DNA of 64,000 nt from Bidens hawaiensis (taxonomy: Eukaryota; Streptophyta; Magnoliopsida; Asterales; Asteraceae): positions 1 through 64,000 of the forward strand of contig JAIQDT010005010.1 in NCBI GenBank assembly GCA_021521415.1, written 5' to 3'. Under the pieces are notes generated by a model. That model was given only the letters and a program-made list of their open reading frames with translations, had not been told where the DNA came from and made no database searches. The position numbers and the translations under genes are program-made. Positions 53,701 through 64,000 of this stretch are shown piece after piece. Within the stretch, counting starts at the first letter, position 1; every line of letters starts with the position of its first letter.

Positions 53701-54305
53701 GAATGAGTTTCCGGTGTATGTATTAAAAGGCATGTGTATGTATATATATATACTTACGTATATTTCATCTTGATCATATCTACATTTTAAATTTTGTAAA
53801 ACCCCAGGCTCATGAAGATAAGCCAACTTGGTCATATCATCAACTCCAAGTTCAGGGAACTCGGGATCTTTAGCATGCACACTCGATGCGTTTATAACTA
53901 CCTGTCAACAAATGATTATGAGATGATATATTCTTATAATAATAATAATAATAATAATAATAAAGGATGAATTACTTGTTTTCCTGTTGATAATAGAACA
54001 GTGAGTTGTTGATCGTTGATCTCGGATACTTCACCATCAATCCAAAGGACCTCGGGATCTTCAAGCCAAACTTGAGATCCAACGACTTTGGAGACACCAG
54101 CCTAATCAAAATGAATCAATTTATATATTACACTTAATAATTAGCTAGCTAGCTAGGAGCTAGGTTATTTAATTATGATTATTGATCATATATATATATA
54201 TATGGAAACAACATACATATATAATATAAATGATTGATTGATTTATATATGCATGCATGCAAGTGGTGATGAGTTGATTGAATTAAAAGCAAGCTATCTT
54301 ACCAT

Positions 54306-54617
54306 GGTATGAAAACCCTAAACAAAAAGCCACCCCGGCCTAATTCACAATTTGTATCATGGCTGTCAAATCAATTCCAATTCCAATTCCAATTCCAATT
54401 CCAATTCCAATCCAGTATTATTTATTCATCGATCTCATAGGTAGCATTTGCATTTGCAATTGTTTGTTTGTTTGTTTTCAGCGTCAAAGGAGATCGATCC
54501 AAGGAAGAATAACGCACAAACCAAACGTTAATTCGTTTGTCCTTTTTTCTATTGTACCCCCTCAATTCATCATTCTAATTAAATCATATGCAACCAAAAC
54601 AAAAACCCGAAGGTTTA
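54306..54617. other. Myosin promoter/leader left between the gene and element 2
   Basis: Only about 310 bases separate the myosin start codon from the LTR of element 2. They hold a (CCAATT)n array at 54372-54411 and no ORF of interest. Confidence 0.6.
54372..54411. repeat. (CCAATT)n hexanucleotide repeat
   Basis: About 6-7 units, 67 bases upstream of the myosin start codon. Confidence 0.85.
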
Positions 54618-55668
54618 TGAAGAGGTAGGCCCAGCAGAGCCCAGTTGGACCCGCAAGACTCACCTCAAATAGGGACGTCTGCGCAGTTGAACCCGCAAGA
54701 CTCACCTTCAACAGGGACGTATGCGCAAAGGCTAAACTCGCAAGACTCACCTTGAAGAGAGACGTCTGCGCAGAAACCAACTGGATCCGCAGGACCCACC
54801 ATGCTCAGAGACGTGACGTCCTTACGCGCAGTACGCAAGCTGTTCCCGCAGGAAAAGCCTCCCAATGGTCGACGTACTCCGCCTGTTCCCGCAGCAACGG
54901 ATACTAGCCATCAGGAAAGGCTACCCGCGCAGCAAGGCTACACGCACAAGGCACTTAACTCTTAAATAATTCAGTAATGTCACCTGAAGAAGGAGTGAGC
55001 AAGCCGGGAATACTCCCGCACAAAGCTGGGAAAACTCCCGCCCAAATGGGCCAGTCCGTACGATACTGGAGGATCTTTTGTACTGTACCTGACGAGGTAT
55101 GGACAAAAGATCTGACCAAAGATACGACAGCTCACTGACAACAGTTTGACGAGCAGCACGCTCTTGTACTGTATGTCACTATCAGCCGCTGCCTACTCAC
55201 CAACCTGTCGGAGGACGTGCATAGCCTGCAGTTGGTGGAACAGGAATAGTACACAGCCGGCCTGGTCACTATCAGTCGCTGCCTACCCACCAACCACCAG
55301 CATGGCATGTGCGTAGCCCACAATTGGCAGAACAGGAATACTATTCAACCGGCTGTACCTTCTTGGAAACCTACCTTCGGCTATAAATACTCCAACACCT
55401 TGGAACGGTATTATCATCTTATCTCATACCATCATATCTGCTCTAGCAATCTCTTAATATACACTTATATTCAAGAGCAATCTAGTCTGATTCTCACGCC
55501 AGAGGGTGATCACAAGGAGGTACCCCCCCTTCTCAGTGACGAGCTCACGGTGTCTGTTTTGCAGGTCATCAGAAGAACCATCTTTGCCGGACCTAACCCC
55601 TCATGGGAAACATCTATTTTACCCCCAGATTATCCGTAATCTGCCCGGGGTCAATTAGTGTTTCTTCA
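54618..55668 (+). repeat. 5' LTR of element 2
   Basis: 1,051 bp from TGAAGAGG to TCTTCA. It starts with diverged copies of a 'cccgcaagactcacc...gggacgt(c/a)tgcgca' unit and carries the TATA box CTATAAATACTCC at 55381-55393, followed by the R/U5 region. Confidence 0.92.
55381..55388 (+). promoter_or_regulatory. TATA box in the element 2 LTR
   Basis: GGCTATAAATACTCC. The identical box is in both LTRs of element 1 and in the 3' LTR here, so this is the family's LTR promoter. Confidence 0.7.
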
Positions 55669-55685
55669 TTGGCGCCATCCGTGGG
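55669..55685 (+). other. Primer-binding site of element 2
   Basis: TTGGCGCCATCCGTGGG directly after the LTR, the same as in element 1. Confidence 0.75.
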
Positions 55686-55732
55686 TAAAAGCTAGAACTA
55701 ATTCTCTAAGTTTTTTCAAAACCTCCGAAAAG

Positions 55733-57265
55733 ATGGTTAACGTTACTCCGGTCCCCAGGCCAGGGAGTAACCAAGAAACCCCGGTAACCACAACCCCAGC
55801 TACTGGGGGGAACACCGGCGAATACACACATTTTACGAACGCTACCCCGGTTACCCAAGCCGGGGCAAGTGCAGTAAATTTTACGAACACTACCCCGGTT
55901 ACCCGAGCCGGGGCAAGTGCAGTAAACAATCCTCCCCTGGGATTCATTGATACCCAGGTGGAAAGACAACAGACGAGGCCCCCCCGCCAAACACTTGAAC
56001 AAGTTAAAGTATGGGCGGAAAAACGTCAAAGGGAATTCCAAGCTGAGTTGGATGAACGCTTACGTTCACTCCAACAGGCTGACGAATTCGGAAGCACTCA
56101 ACAGCTCAACATGAGCAATGAGTGCGAGTACTTGGACGATGATTCGGAGGAATCCGACACCGATGCAAACCCTCGCCATAGGGCGAAAGGGAAGCGTAAG
56201 GAAACGGACTTCCAACCGAGAAGGAATTTTGGAGAAACTTTCAAACCAAAAAACGCGGGTAGAAACCCACGTGACTTCTCCAAAGCTTTTAGACCAACTG
56301 TTGCAAATGCGGGAACGTCCAAGTTTGCAAGGGACATTGCGGAAGCAATCGCCCCGAAGAGTGCCAAGCAGATGCCCAACATCGGCACTTATGATGGTAT
56401 ATCCGACCCAGACGATCATTTGAACAGATTCATAGCGGGGGCAACCGTCAGCAACTGGACGGAACCCACGTGGTGTTATATGTTCTAGATGACGCTGGTT
56501 GGAGCAGCCAGAGCGTGGTTCGACCGTTTACCGGACCACCACATCTACGATTGGACAGACTTCCAACAGAAGTTCAGCCAACACTTCAGTCAACAAAGGA
56601 AGTACACTGAAGAACAATGGACAATCCTCAACTGCATCCGAGAGGAAGATGAGTCTTTACTAGACTTCATCACGCGCTTCAATTCAAAGAAGCTAAGTCT
56701 GGGCAGTATTAGCGAAGATCTTGTTCGCGCTGCTTTCATCCAGGGCGCGAAGGACCCAGAGCTCATCCGCACCTTAACAGGTAAAGATGGCATGCCATCC
56801 ACATGGGATGCCATCATGACAGCAGCTAAATGCTTTGCGGAAACGGAAAGGCAACTGGGTAGAGATCTTCCCCAGAGCACAAACCTCTACACCCAGAAAA
56901 CAAGAGAAAACAATGTCCTTACCGCCCGACTAAACAAAAAGAGGAAGCTAGGCATTTGGGAGTCAAGGGTAAACTTTGACACCTCATCCGGCTCTCGCCC
57001 TCGGTTAGGCGGAAAGGATAACATGCGGTCGTCAAACCGGAACTCCAGATGGACGCCACTCACCAAAAGCGTCACCGAAATATTTGACACCGAGAGGCTC
57101 CCATGGCCAAAGGCTCCAATAATCCGAAAGCGTCACAACGCCGATCAGAGCAAATTCTGTGACTTCCACAGGACAAGAGGCCACAACACCGAAGAATGCT
57201 TAGACTTGAAGGACATTGTCGAAGCATTTGTCAGAGATGGGACGCTCGCACACCTCGTGGCGTAA
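55733..57265 (+). pseudogene. Gag of element 2, broken by one stop
   Basis: Starts at ATG 55733 (MVNVTPVPRPGSNQETPVTT), homologous to the start of the element 1 polyprotein. It holds an internal duplication of a 'FTNTTPVTRAGASAVN'-type unit that is single in element 1. It reads through the gag core to TAG 56486-56488, where element 1 has CAG (YMF-Q-MTLVGAARAWF). After that the same frame stays open to TAA 57263-57265, including the knuckle (CDFHRTRGHNTEEC). The homology to element 1 ends at HLVA, exactly where pol would continue. The upstream ORF start at 55658 lies partly in the LTR and is not the real start. Confidence 0.85.
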
Positions 57266-57322
57266 TGAACGCTGAGCAGGCAATGCGTGTAGAACCCCGG
57301 TTGGGGAATACAAGAAGGAAAC

Positions 57323-57493
57323 TGCAGCTTCAATGTTGGAGACTACATACTGCGTAAACAACGAGATCCCGAACCAGGTGCATATCGGCTCGATGGCACT
57401 CCCATCCCAACAACATGGAAGGGAGCTCAATTACACAGTCTGCATGTAGATCAATTCCAAACTTGTAAAGAAAAGGCCCAGAGCCACTTCTAA
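57323..57493 (+). pseudogene. Residual C-terminus of pol (end of integrase) in element 2
   Basis: 57 codons beginning CSFNVGDYILRKQRDPEP and continuing GAYRLDGTPIPTTWKGAQL. This matches the last part of the element 1 polyprotein (NFNIGDYILRN..., then GAYRLERLDGTPIPRTW) with a further small internal deletion between the two parts. It marks the 3' border of the deletion that removed about 1,250 codons. Confidence 0.85.
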
Positions 57494-57547
57494 TGGAAAT
57501 GATTCTCCTTATCACATTGACACTGATAATCTTACATTTATACTTAT

Positions 57548-58480
57548 GAACTTTTCACACTGATATGCCGGTCTTCACCGCATACATAAGTGGGGAAGTA
57601 AGTCGTTGCGTGTGGAAGGCGGCAAAACCCGCATAAACACAAAAAACGGCAAACCTTCACGCAGGTCAGTCATAGGTGAAGTTCGGTCATCCCACTAAAT
57701 GAAAGTGCCGGTCCTACCCGCACAATCATCATAGAGGAAACTGAACGTTAACCTTTTGACAACCACGCGTCGAACGGTTAACTTATCCAAAACACTGATA
57801 TGCCGGTCTTCACCGCATAAATAAGTGTGAAGAAGTCGTTGCGTGTGGAAGGCGGCAAAACCCGCATAAACACAAAAAACGGCAAACCTTCACGCAGGTC
57901 AGTCATAGGTGAAATTCGGTTATCCCACTAAATGAAAGTGCCGGTCCTACCCGCACAATCATCATAGAGGAAACTGAACGTTAACCTATTGACAACCGCG
58001 CGTCGAACGGTTAACTTATCCAAAACGCTGATATGCCGGTATTCACCGCATAAATAAGTGTGAAAAGAAGTCGTTGCGTGTGGAAGGCGGCAAAACCCGC
58101 ATAAACACAAAAAACGGCAAGAATTTCTAAGGAAAAGATGAGGAAAACCTTCACGCAGGTCAGTCATAGGTAAAGTTTGGTCATCCTACTAAATGCAAGT
58201 GACGGTCTTACCCGCACAATCATGATAGAGGAAACTGAACATTAACCTATTGACAACCGCGCATCGAAAGGTTAACTTATTCAGAACACTTAGAAAATCT
58301 CTTAAGGAAAAAATGAGGAAAACCTCCACGCAGGTCAGATATAGGTAAAGTTTAGCCATCCTACTAAGTGAAAGTGACGGTCTTACCCGCACAATCACGA
58401 AAGAGGAAGCAAAACTTTAACCTATTATCTGCCACGTTGAAAGGTTAACTTATCCAAAGTACTTAAGAAATTGCTAAGTT
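57548..58480. repeat. Enlarged tandem repeat array in element 2
   Basis: Three long units of about 235 bases start at 'tgatatgccggt' (57561, 57797, 58029), followed by two shorter units of about 145 bases. All share 'acgcaggtcag...taggtgaagtt', 'ccggtcctacccgcacaatca' and 'gttaacttat'. In element sense this is the same position as the three-copy array of element 1 (36979-37395). Confidence 0.88.
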
Positions 58481-58730
58481 AAATTAAAGTATGCACAAGC
58501 GAATCATATATTGTTTATGCGGCAAAACAAGTGCCAAATTAAACTATAATATGCATGAACAAGTCGTATAACGTTTATAAAGCAAGAGTGACGGTCCTAC
58601 CCGCACAAAAGATTTATATTCCATAAAAATTCAACTGTTACAAGAATGGCCGGGTATCTACCCGCCTACAAGAATATAAATCTATACAAAGACGTAAATC
58701 TATCCTAACAGTGGGAAAGGATTTAAAAGA

Positions 58731-61700
58731 TCAAGCTTCAGGGCCACTCCCTCCAAACCCACTTGTACCCGCACCATCAGTTGGCTGTGGCGGTTCAAGG
58801 AAGGTCTTGAGAATGGTTAGCCCATCATCAGTAGCAGCAACTTCGTTCACCTTCTCCACCACCGGGTGCGGGAAGGCGGCATACTGGTTCACTGCTTGGT
58901 CATATACAGCTTCAGTATCCACATCATATAAAGGGAAGTTGGAAGGCGGGATGCCCTTCTCAATGAACCCTAGACCAAGCAGGAAGCCAGCTTTTTCCCC
59001 ATCCTCATGAGAAGCGTTGAGGGCTGCGCTCATGGCATCGTCATATGATGTGTCCGTGAAGACCCAATGCACAACCTACAAAACAAAAATACAAGTATCA
59101 AAACATTTTCTAAGTACAAAGAAAAGCGTAAAGATATTATGAAGCTATGCATACCTGCGACAACGCTTCTCGTAGAAGCCATTCCTTGGTAACCAGAGCC
59201 TCCTGGAGGGCAGCTTGAGCTTCATTACGGGCGCGTTCGGCTTCGTTCTTTGTAAGGTTGGCAAGCAACACTTCCTTAGCAGCAGCCTCTTCAACGCCCT
59301 TTAGCTTACGCTCAGTATGGTCAAGCATACCCCTCTGGTCCAAGATTTCTTGAAGCTTCTTGGCGTCTTCCATAGCCAAAGCATTATGAGCCTGCTGAAG
59401 CCTCTCTAGTTTGGCTTTGAGCTCCTCATTTTCGGCGCGCAGAGGTTCAGCAACGGCTTCAGCCTTGGTGGCCCTCTCAGTCGCGTTTCGCGCAGTTTCC
59501 TTAGCCAACCGAAGCTGTTCGTTAACAGCTTGGGCAGCCTTGGAACGGGCCTCGAGCGGGGCCTGCACTTCAACCTCGAGGGCCTTGAAGGCCTTTTCCT
59601 TCTCCGCAGCAACTGCGGAAAGTCTCCTGTTCTCCTCCCGGATAGCCCGCGCCTAAGTTACTTCTTGGATACGCGCGGCCTTTAACTTGTCGTTTTCACG
59701 ACAAAGCAGCTCGACGCGCGGCTGCATCCGGGCAAGGAGAATCCGAAGCTCATTAGTCAGCCTACCCTCCTGGTAGCTGGACATGGCTTCCCCCAACGCG
59801 CCACTTGGGGCCGCGTGACGCGCCCACTCGACGCAGTCTACAGGCGTCCGAAGGGTTGTTCCCCGGCGGATGTTCCACCGTGGAACAAACACCTCATTCG
59901 AATCCGACACTGCAAAAACAAAAAGCAGTTAGGAAAAGATGATAAAAAAAATATATAAAAAGGCCAAATTCACCCTACGCACCTGTAGGGTCGACAACAG
60001 GCCGGTAGCCGCCGAACCCATCACCTGAACCTAACGGATATCCATCCAAGAGGTCAGGCAGATGGGAAGGAGGCAGAGATTGGCTAGAAGCCCCAAACAT
60101 ACCTGCTGAACCGGCCGGGGGCGAAGTAGTCGCCGGTGCCGGAGGCACGGTTGAAGCCGCCGCGGTAAATACCACCGGTGGTGAACTCACTGGAGGTGAA
60201 CTAACAACCGTGGCCGCCGCTGCGGAGGAACCCGCAGAAAAACTCACCGCCGGCTCAGTGAAGGACACAGTGAATATGGCACTGACAGCCGGCGGAGACG
60301 TCACAATTGGAACAGTTGCCTCAACCGGATGAGCAACTGAACCAATGCTGCAAACAGGCGCAGCAGCCTGGGTCATCGCCTCGGGTAGGTTGACCAAACC
60401 TACCGTCATGGGTCCAGAGCTGCTCCTCCCCGCATCACCTTGGAATGCGGTAGCATCCACGCCTGCATGAAGAAGATATTAAAAACAATGGCGGAAAGAA
60501 ATTGCGGTTAAGATTAATTTATACTTACGAGTTCTCTTCAACTTGAAGGTTCTGACCGGCGGGGACGAACCCGACGGAGCCGGCCTCTTCACGCCGGTCA
60601 TCGTCATAGAACTTGGTCGCGCGGCAGTGGCAGCTGTCTCAACCTCCGAGACTGTTGTCTCACCACCACCAGGGTTCCTCGCCACCTCCTCGCTTTCGGT
60701 CTCTGAGTCAGACCGATTCGCCGGATCGGCAGTAGAGGCAACCTTCGCCTTGCCCTTCGCGCCAGCAGCCTTCTTCCTCACCAACAAAGGACCATCTGCG
60801 GATTCCTCATCAGAAGATGACAAGATTAGAGGAACTCCAGCAGAGGTTCGAGCATGGAGAGGGGGGGGGGTTAAAAAGTTCCTTACCTGGCCGCGTGGCA
60901 CTCAAAATCTCGTGGCCTGGCGGGTAGACCTCCACAAACCGATCCGTTTGTATGCTCCAAGATGGGCAACTCGTTCTCATCAAGAGCACGGGTACCCATC
61001 CGAGCGGGACCATCAGCTTCCCGCGGATGCAGGAGCGATTGCAGGTCGTTTCCCTCTGAAAATAAAAAGAAAAAACAGTTTAGCGGAAAAACCCTAAATC
61101 AGCAAGAAGATATGAACCATACCGTAAGGGACAGAGTTCAAACCGTATTCGAGGACGATGGGAATCTGTGGCGCCTCCGCCCCAGCATCCTTCCACACCC
61201 GGCTCATCCCGAGCATCACCATCCCGGACTCCGCAAAGCGGTAAACCGGAGACTGGACCCGGGAAATCTTGGAGAACCATTCCGCCTCCTCATAGTTGAA
61301 GGCGTGAAGGTTCGGGAGAGCTCTCCTGTTCTTGAACGTCATCGCTATGGGGACGACGCGAGCGGAGATATAGAAGAACTCCCGCTTCCAAGACCGAAGA
61401 CTGCGCTCGGTAGCGCAGATCTTCAAACCCTTGATCCGAGTGACCAAGGTATACCACCCCTGGATGCACCTCCAGGAATAGAAGGTCATCAGGCGGTCGA
61501 CATGGGGCTCCACGCCCAGAATGAGGCACACCCATTCAAAATGGCGAATCTTGGCGATCGCCATTGGGTGTACCTCCGTCAGATGTACACCGTGTCTCTC
61601 CAAAACACGGTACACAAACTTCGTCAATGGGAACCTGAGATTCCCATAGATGAAGAATGCAGCATACACCCCTATTTTGCCCTTGGGGGCATCGTACACC

Positions 61701-61897
61701 GTTTGGTGTGGCTCAGGAAACTCAGGCTCGAAAGGCTCGAGCATGAACTTCCTGACAATGTACTGATACTGGTCGACGGGAAAAGCACACTGGCACTCGC
61801 CAGCAGTACTCTTATCGTCCCTATCAGAAGTGGACGTCGGGTTCTCGGAATACACGTCCGACTCTTCAGCAGTAACTTCAAGATCATGAGAAGACAT
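58731..61897 (-). pseudogene. Antisense accessory gene of element 2
   Basis: Same five-exon layout as in element 1: 61897-61123, 61055-60529, 60462-59983, 59909-59155, 59075-58731. Exon 1 is fully open here (MSSHDLEVTAEESDVYSENP at its start, then PEFPEPHQTVYDAPKGKIG and WCYL-free PF04195-like region), so the two stops of element 1 are private to that copy. This copy is broken elsewhere: exon 2 has net frame shifts around a C10 homopolymer (60861-60870), and exon 4 has a TAG at 59655-59653. The coiled coil and the conserved tail (DDAMSAALNASHEDGEKAGF) remain. Conservation of exon borders and GT/AG sites in both copies supports real splicing. Confidence 0.8.
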
Positions 61898-62019
61898 GTT
61901 TTGAATGTAAAGAACGATTTCAGGAGAATGCTCGACAGAAAAGTTAGAGTATTCGCCGGAAATCGTTTAGAAGAAGAAGAGAGGTGAAACTGTGAGTTGA
62001 GATGCATCCTCTCCTCCCT

Positions 62020-62027
62020 TTATATAC
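62020..62027 (-). promoter_or_regulatory. TATA box of the element 2 antisense gene
   Basis: GAGTATATAAAGGGAGG on the minus strand, about 125 bases before the start codon at 61897, conserved with 33596-33604 in element 1. Confidence 0.6.
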
Positions 62028-62339
62028 TCATCGCAATGAATGCGATGAATTTAATGCGGAAGAGAGAGGAAAGCGCAGGTGCAATGAAACTATGACACGT
62101 GGAATATGCAAGCTGGCAACAACTGTTGACATGACGCGCCCGAAAACTCGCGCCCACGCGCCTGAAAAAGCGTCTGGAATGACCATATACTGTCACGTCG
62201 CCATAACTTCCTGCACGTCCTGAAACTGTCAGAAGAAACCGTCGGACGACGTTTCAACAGTCTGGACTGTTCTTATCCTTTCACCAACTCTTCAAATTTC
62301 AAAAAGATTCAAAAAGATTCAAAAAAGATTCAAAAGTAA

Positions 62340-62640
62340 GCGGGACTATACCCCTTACCTTGGCAACCAAGTAACTATAAGACAGGTGCGAGTACAGTGT
62401 TAAGGCAAAACCCTTCACATACTTAGCACCTGCAGGGAATTGAAGCCAAGAATACCTCGGCAACCAAGTAACTATAAGACGGGTGCGGGTACAGTGTCAA
62501 GGCAAAACCCTTCACATACTTAGCACCCGCAGGGAATTGAAGCCAGGAATACCTTGGAAGTAAAGTAACTATAAGACGAGTGCGGGTACAGTGTCAAGGA
62601 GAAACCCTTCACATACCTAGCACTCCGCAGGGAATTGAAA
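62340..62640. repeat. 97-bp tandem repeat, three copies, in element 2
   Basis: 'taactataagac' recurs at 62372, 62469 and 62566, the same 97-base period as in element 1, which has four copies. Confidence 0.9.
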
Positions 62641-63020
62641 CCAAGAAGGATCTTCTGGGCCATGCTTGCGGAAACGGGAATAACATCCCCGCATAGCGGG
62701 AACGTCGAGAACTAGATTGTTGGAAGCTCCAAGATGGAATTGGTTGTTTTAACATAATTGATCACTATGTTCAAAACTACCAAAACCTCATGGAGAATCT
62801 ATACAAGTGGAACTCAACGCTCCTGACTTGCGAGGAGGTTACAGATCTACCCGCATCATACCCAAAGATCAAGCAGAAAAGTCGGGAATTTCTGCACGTG
62901 ACATTAGGACTTCCGCGGGAAGAATCCCCATGGAAAACCTTAAAACTAAACCCTTTTCAAAACCCTTTGCTTAAGTCCAAAAGTTTACCTCGCTTATTAA
63001 CAATTCATGAGAAGAACATT

Positions 63021-63034
63021 GGACTGGGGGGACT
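63021..63034 (+). other. Polypurine tract of element 2
   Basis: GGACTGGGGGGACT directly before the 3' LTR, the same as in element 1. Confidence 0.75.
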
Positions 63035-64000
63035 TGAAGAGGTAGGTCCCAGCAGAGCCCAGTTGGACCCGCAAGACTCACTTCAAAGAGGGACGTCTGC
63101 GCAGTTGAACCCGCAAGACTCACCTTCAACAGGGACGTCTGCGCAAAGGCTAAACTCGCAAGACTCACCTTGAAGAGAGACTTCTGCGCAGAAACCAACT
63201 GGATCAGCAGGACCCACCATGCTCAGAGACGTGACGTCCTTACGCGCAGTACGCAAGCTGTTCCCGCAGGAAAAGCCTCCCAATGGTCGACGTACTCCGC
63301 CTGTTCCCGCAGCAACGGATACTAGCCATCAGGGAAGGCTACCCGCGCAGCAAGGCTACACGCACAACGCACTTAACTCTTAAATAATTCAGTAATGTCA
63401 CCTGAAGAAGGAGTGAGCAAGCCGGGAATACTCCCGCACAAAGCCAGGAAAACTCCCGCCCAAATGGGCCAGTCCGTACGATACTGGAGGATCTTTTGAA
63501 CTGTACCTGACGAGGTATGGACAAAAGATCTGACCAAAGATACGGCAGCTCACTGACAACAGTATGACGAGCAGCACGCTCTTGTACTGTATGTCACTAT
63601 CAGCCGCTGCCTACTCACCAACCTGTCGGAGGACGTGCATAGCCTGCAGTTGGTGGAACAGGAATAGTACACAGCCGGCCTGGTCACTATCAGCCGCTGC
63701 CTACCCACCAACCACCAGCATGGCATGTGCGTAGCCCACAGTTGGCAGAACATGAATACTATTCAGCCGGCTGTACCTTCTTGGAAACCTACCTTCGGCT
63801 ATAAATACTCCAACACCTTGGAACGGTATTATCATCTTATCTCATACCATCATATCTGCTCTAGCAATCTCTTAATATACACTTATATCCAAGAGCAATC
63901 TAGTCTGATTCTCACGCCGGAGGGTGGTCACAAGGAGGTACCCCCCCTTCTCAGTGACGAGCTCACGGTGTCTGTTTTGCAGGTCATCAGAAGAACCATC
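63035..64000 (+). repeat. 3' LTR of element 2, truncated by the window edge
   Basis: 966 of an expected roughly 1,050 bases. It aligns with 54618-55668 with about 20 differences by eye. Confidence 0.92.

Larger units (their letters stand above)
46883..54305 (-). pseudogene. Myosin XI heavy chain gene, disrupted by a frameshift and two stops
   Basis: Class XI myosins move organelles along actin in plants. About 34 exons fit, from ATG 54305 (first exon is ATG only, as in other plant myosin XI genes, then AGVSKVVGSQVWLEDPEVLW) to TAG 46883. Motor motifs: P-loop [50 protein letters not shown] motifs follow (50431-49914), then a coiled coil (AAKSTGKLEEQIKDLTSQLE) and a DIL cargo-binding tail (AYWLSTTSTLLFLIQKSL, SRDHPPPPTHWGIVI, PKGPLLENPAF). 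Lesions: one T missing in the homopolymer at 50586-50591 (the IGKTKIF-LRAGQ junction), TAG at 49226-49224 ending one exon, and TAA at 47578-47576 in a DIL exon. The two nonsense codons cannot be homopolymer errors. The donor at 51514 is GC. The 3' end converges on HCAR, 284 bases apart. Element 2 sits about 310 bases upstream of the start codon. Confidence 0.88.
54618..64000 (+). mobile_element. Element 2: pol-deleted Tat-lineage element, same family, runs off the right edge
   Basis: Plus orientation: 5' LTR 54618-55668, primer-binding site, gag with a stop, a residual C-terminal scrap of integrase, enlarged tandem repeats, antisense gene (61897-58731, minus), 97-bp repeats, polypurine tract, 3' LTR from 63035 to beyond the window. 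It has the same ends (TGAAGAGG...TCTTCA) and the same landmarks as element 1. Protease, RT, both RNase H domains and most of integrase are absent. Hand comparison of the overlapping 966 LTR bases finds about 20 differences (about 2%), several times more than in element 1, so this is an older copy. The right flank and its target duplication are outside the window. Confidence 0.9.

Noticed and set aside
61290..61987. 341-codon plus-strand ORF at 60962-61987 in element 2
   Set aside because: It is antisense to the well-conserved exon 1 of the accessory gene, and its frame is not open in element 1.
1..64000. tRNA or rRNA genes, CRISPR arrays, bacterial operons
   Set aside because: None seen; the only tRNA-like boxes belong to the SINE at 27349-27550, and the window is plant nuclear DNA.

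Overview
This is nuclear DNA from a flowering plant. The genes have many short introns with GT...AG (a few GC...AG) borders, AT-rich intergenic DNA and many (AAT)n, (TA)n and (GA)n microsatellites. The gene set is typical of a plant: 7-hydroxymethyl chlorophyll a reductase, a myosin XI, a PB1-Raf-like kinase, an isopentenyltransferase and an S-protein homologue. Large Ty3/gypsy elements of the Tat lineage are also present. The genes look eudicot; an asterid such as Asteraceae is my guess, not something the sequence proves.

Layout from left to right. A decayed beta-galactosidase (BGAL9-like) gene lies on the minus strand at 360-2666. A CENP-O-like kinetochore gene with two one-base frame lesions is at 3341-7452. 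A broken F-box gene is at 9018-10176. An intact PB1 plus Raf-like MAPKKK is at 11975-14837. An adenylate isopentenyltransferase with one extra A in a homopolymer is at 16940-17843. A secreted glycine-rich protein is at 19155-19517. An intact FLIP (DUF4487) meiotic recombination regulator is at 21351-26023. An S-protein homologue with one nonsense codon is at 27704-28120. A small decayed caulimovirus-like remnant lies near 30.6-31.0 kb. HCAR is at 31401-46598, with its first intron swollen to about 12.5 kb by a young 12,424-bp Tat-lineage retrotransposon. A myosin XI gene is convergent with HCAR at 46883-54305 on the minus strand and carries a frameshift and two in-frame stops. A second, older element of the same retrotransposon family, lacking nearly all of pol, runs from 54618 past the right edge.

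From memory of Arabidopsis locus numbers, kinase - glycine-rich protein - FLIP - S-protein homologue - HCAR is the order of At1g04700 - 04660 - 04650 - 04645 - 04620. The middle of the window therefore appears to be an old conserved block into which an IPT gene and retrotransposons have been added.

The most unusual content is the retrotransposon family. Both copies carry, besides gag-pol, a five-exon antisense gene downstream of integrase with its own TATA box, a region resembling the putative gypsy-type transposon domain, and a long coiled coil. One copy keeps a complete 1,780-codon gag-pol reading frame. The other kept gag, the antisense gene and the tandem repeats but lost protease, RT, RNase H and integrase.

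Several single-base frame lesions fall in homopolymers in different genes. They may be consensus errors in the assembly rather than real mutations. The in-frame nonsense codons cannot be explained that way.
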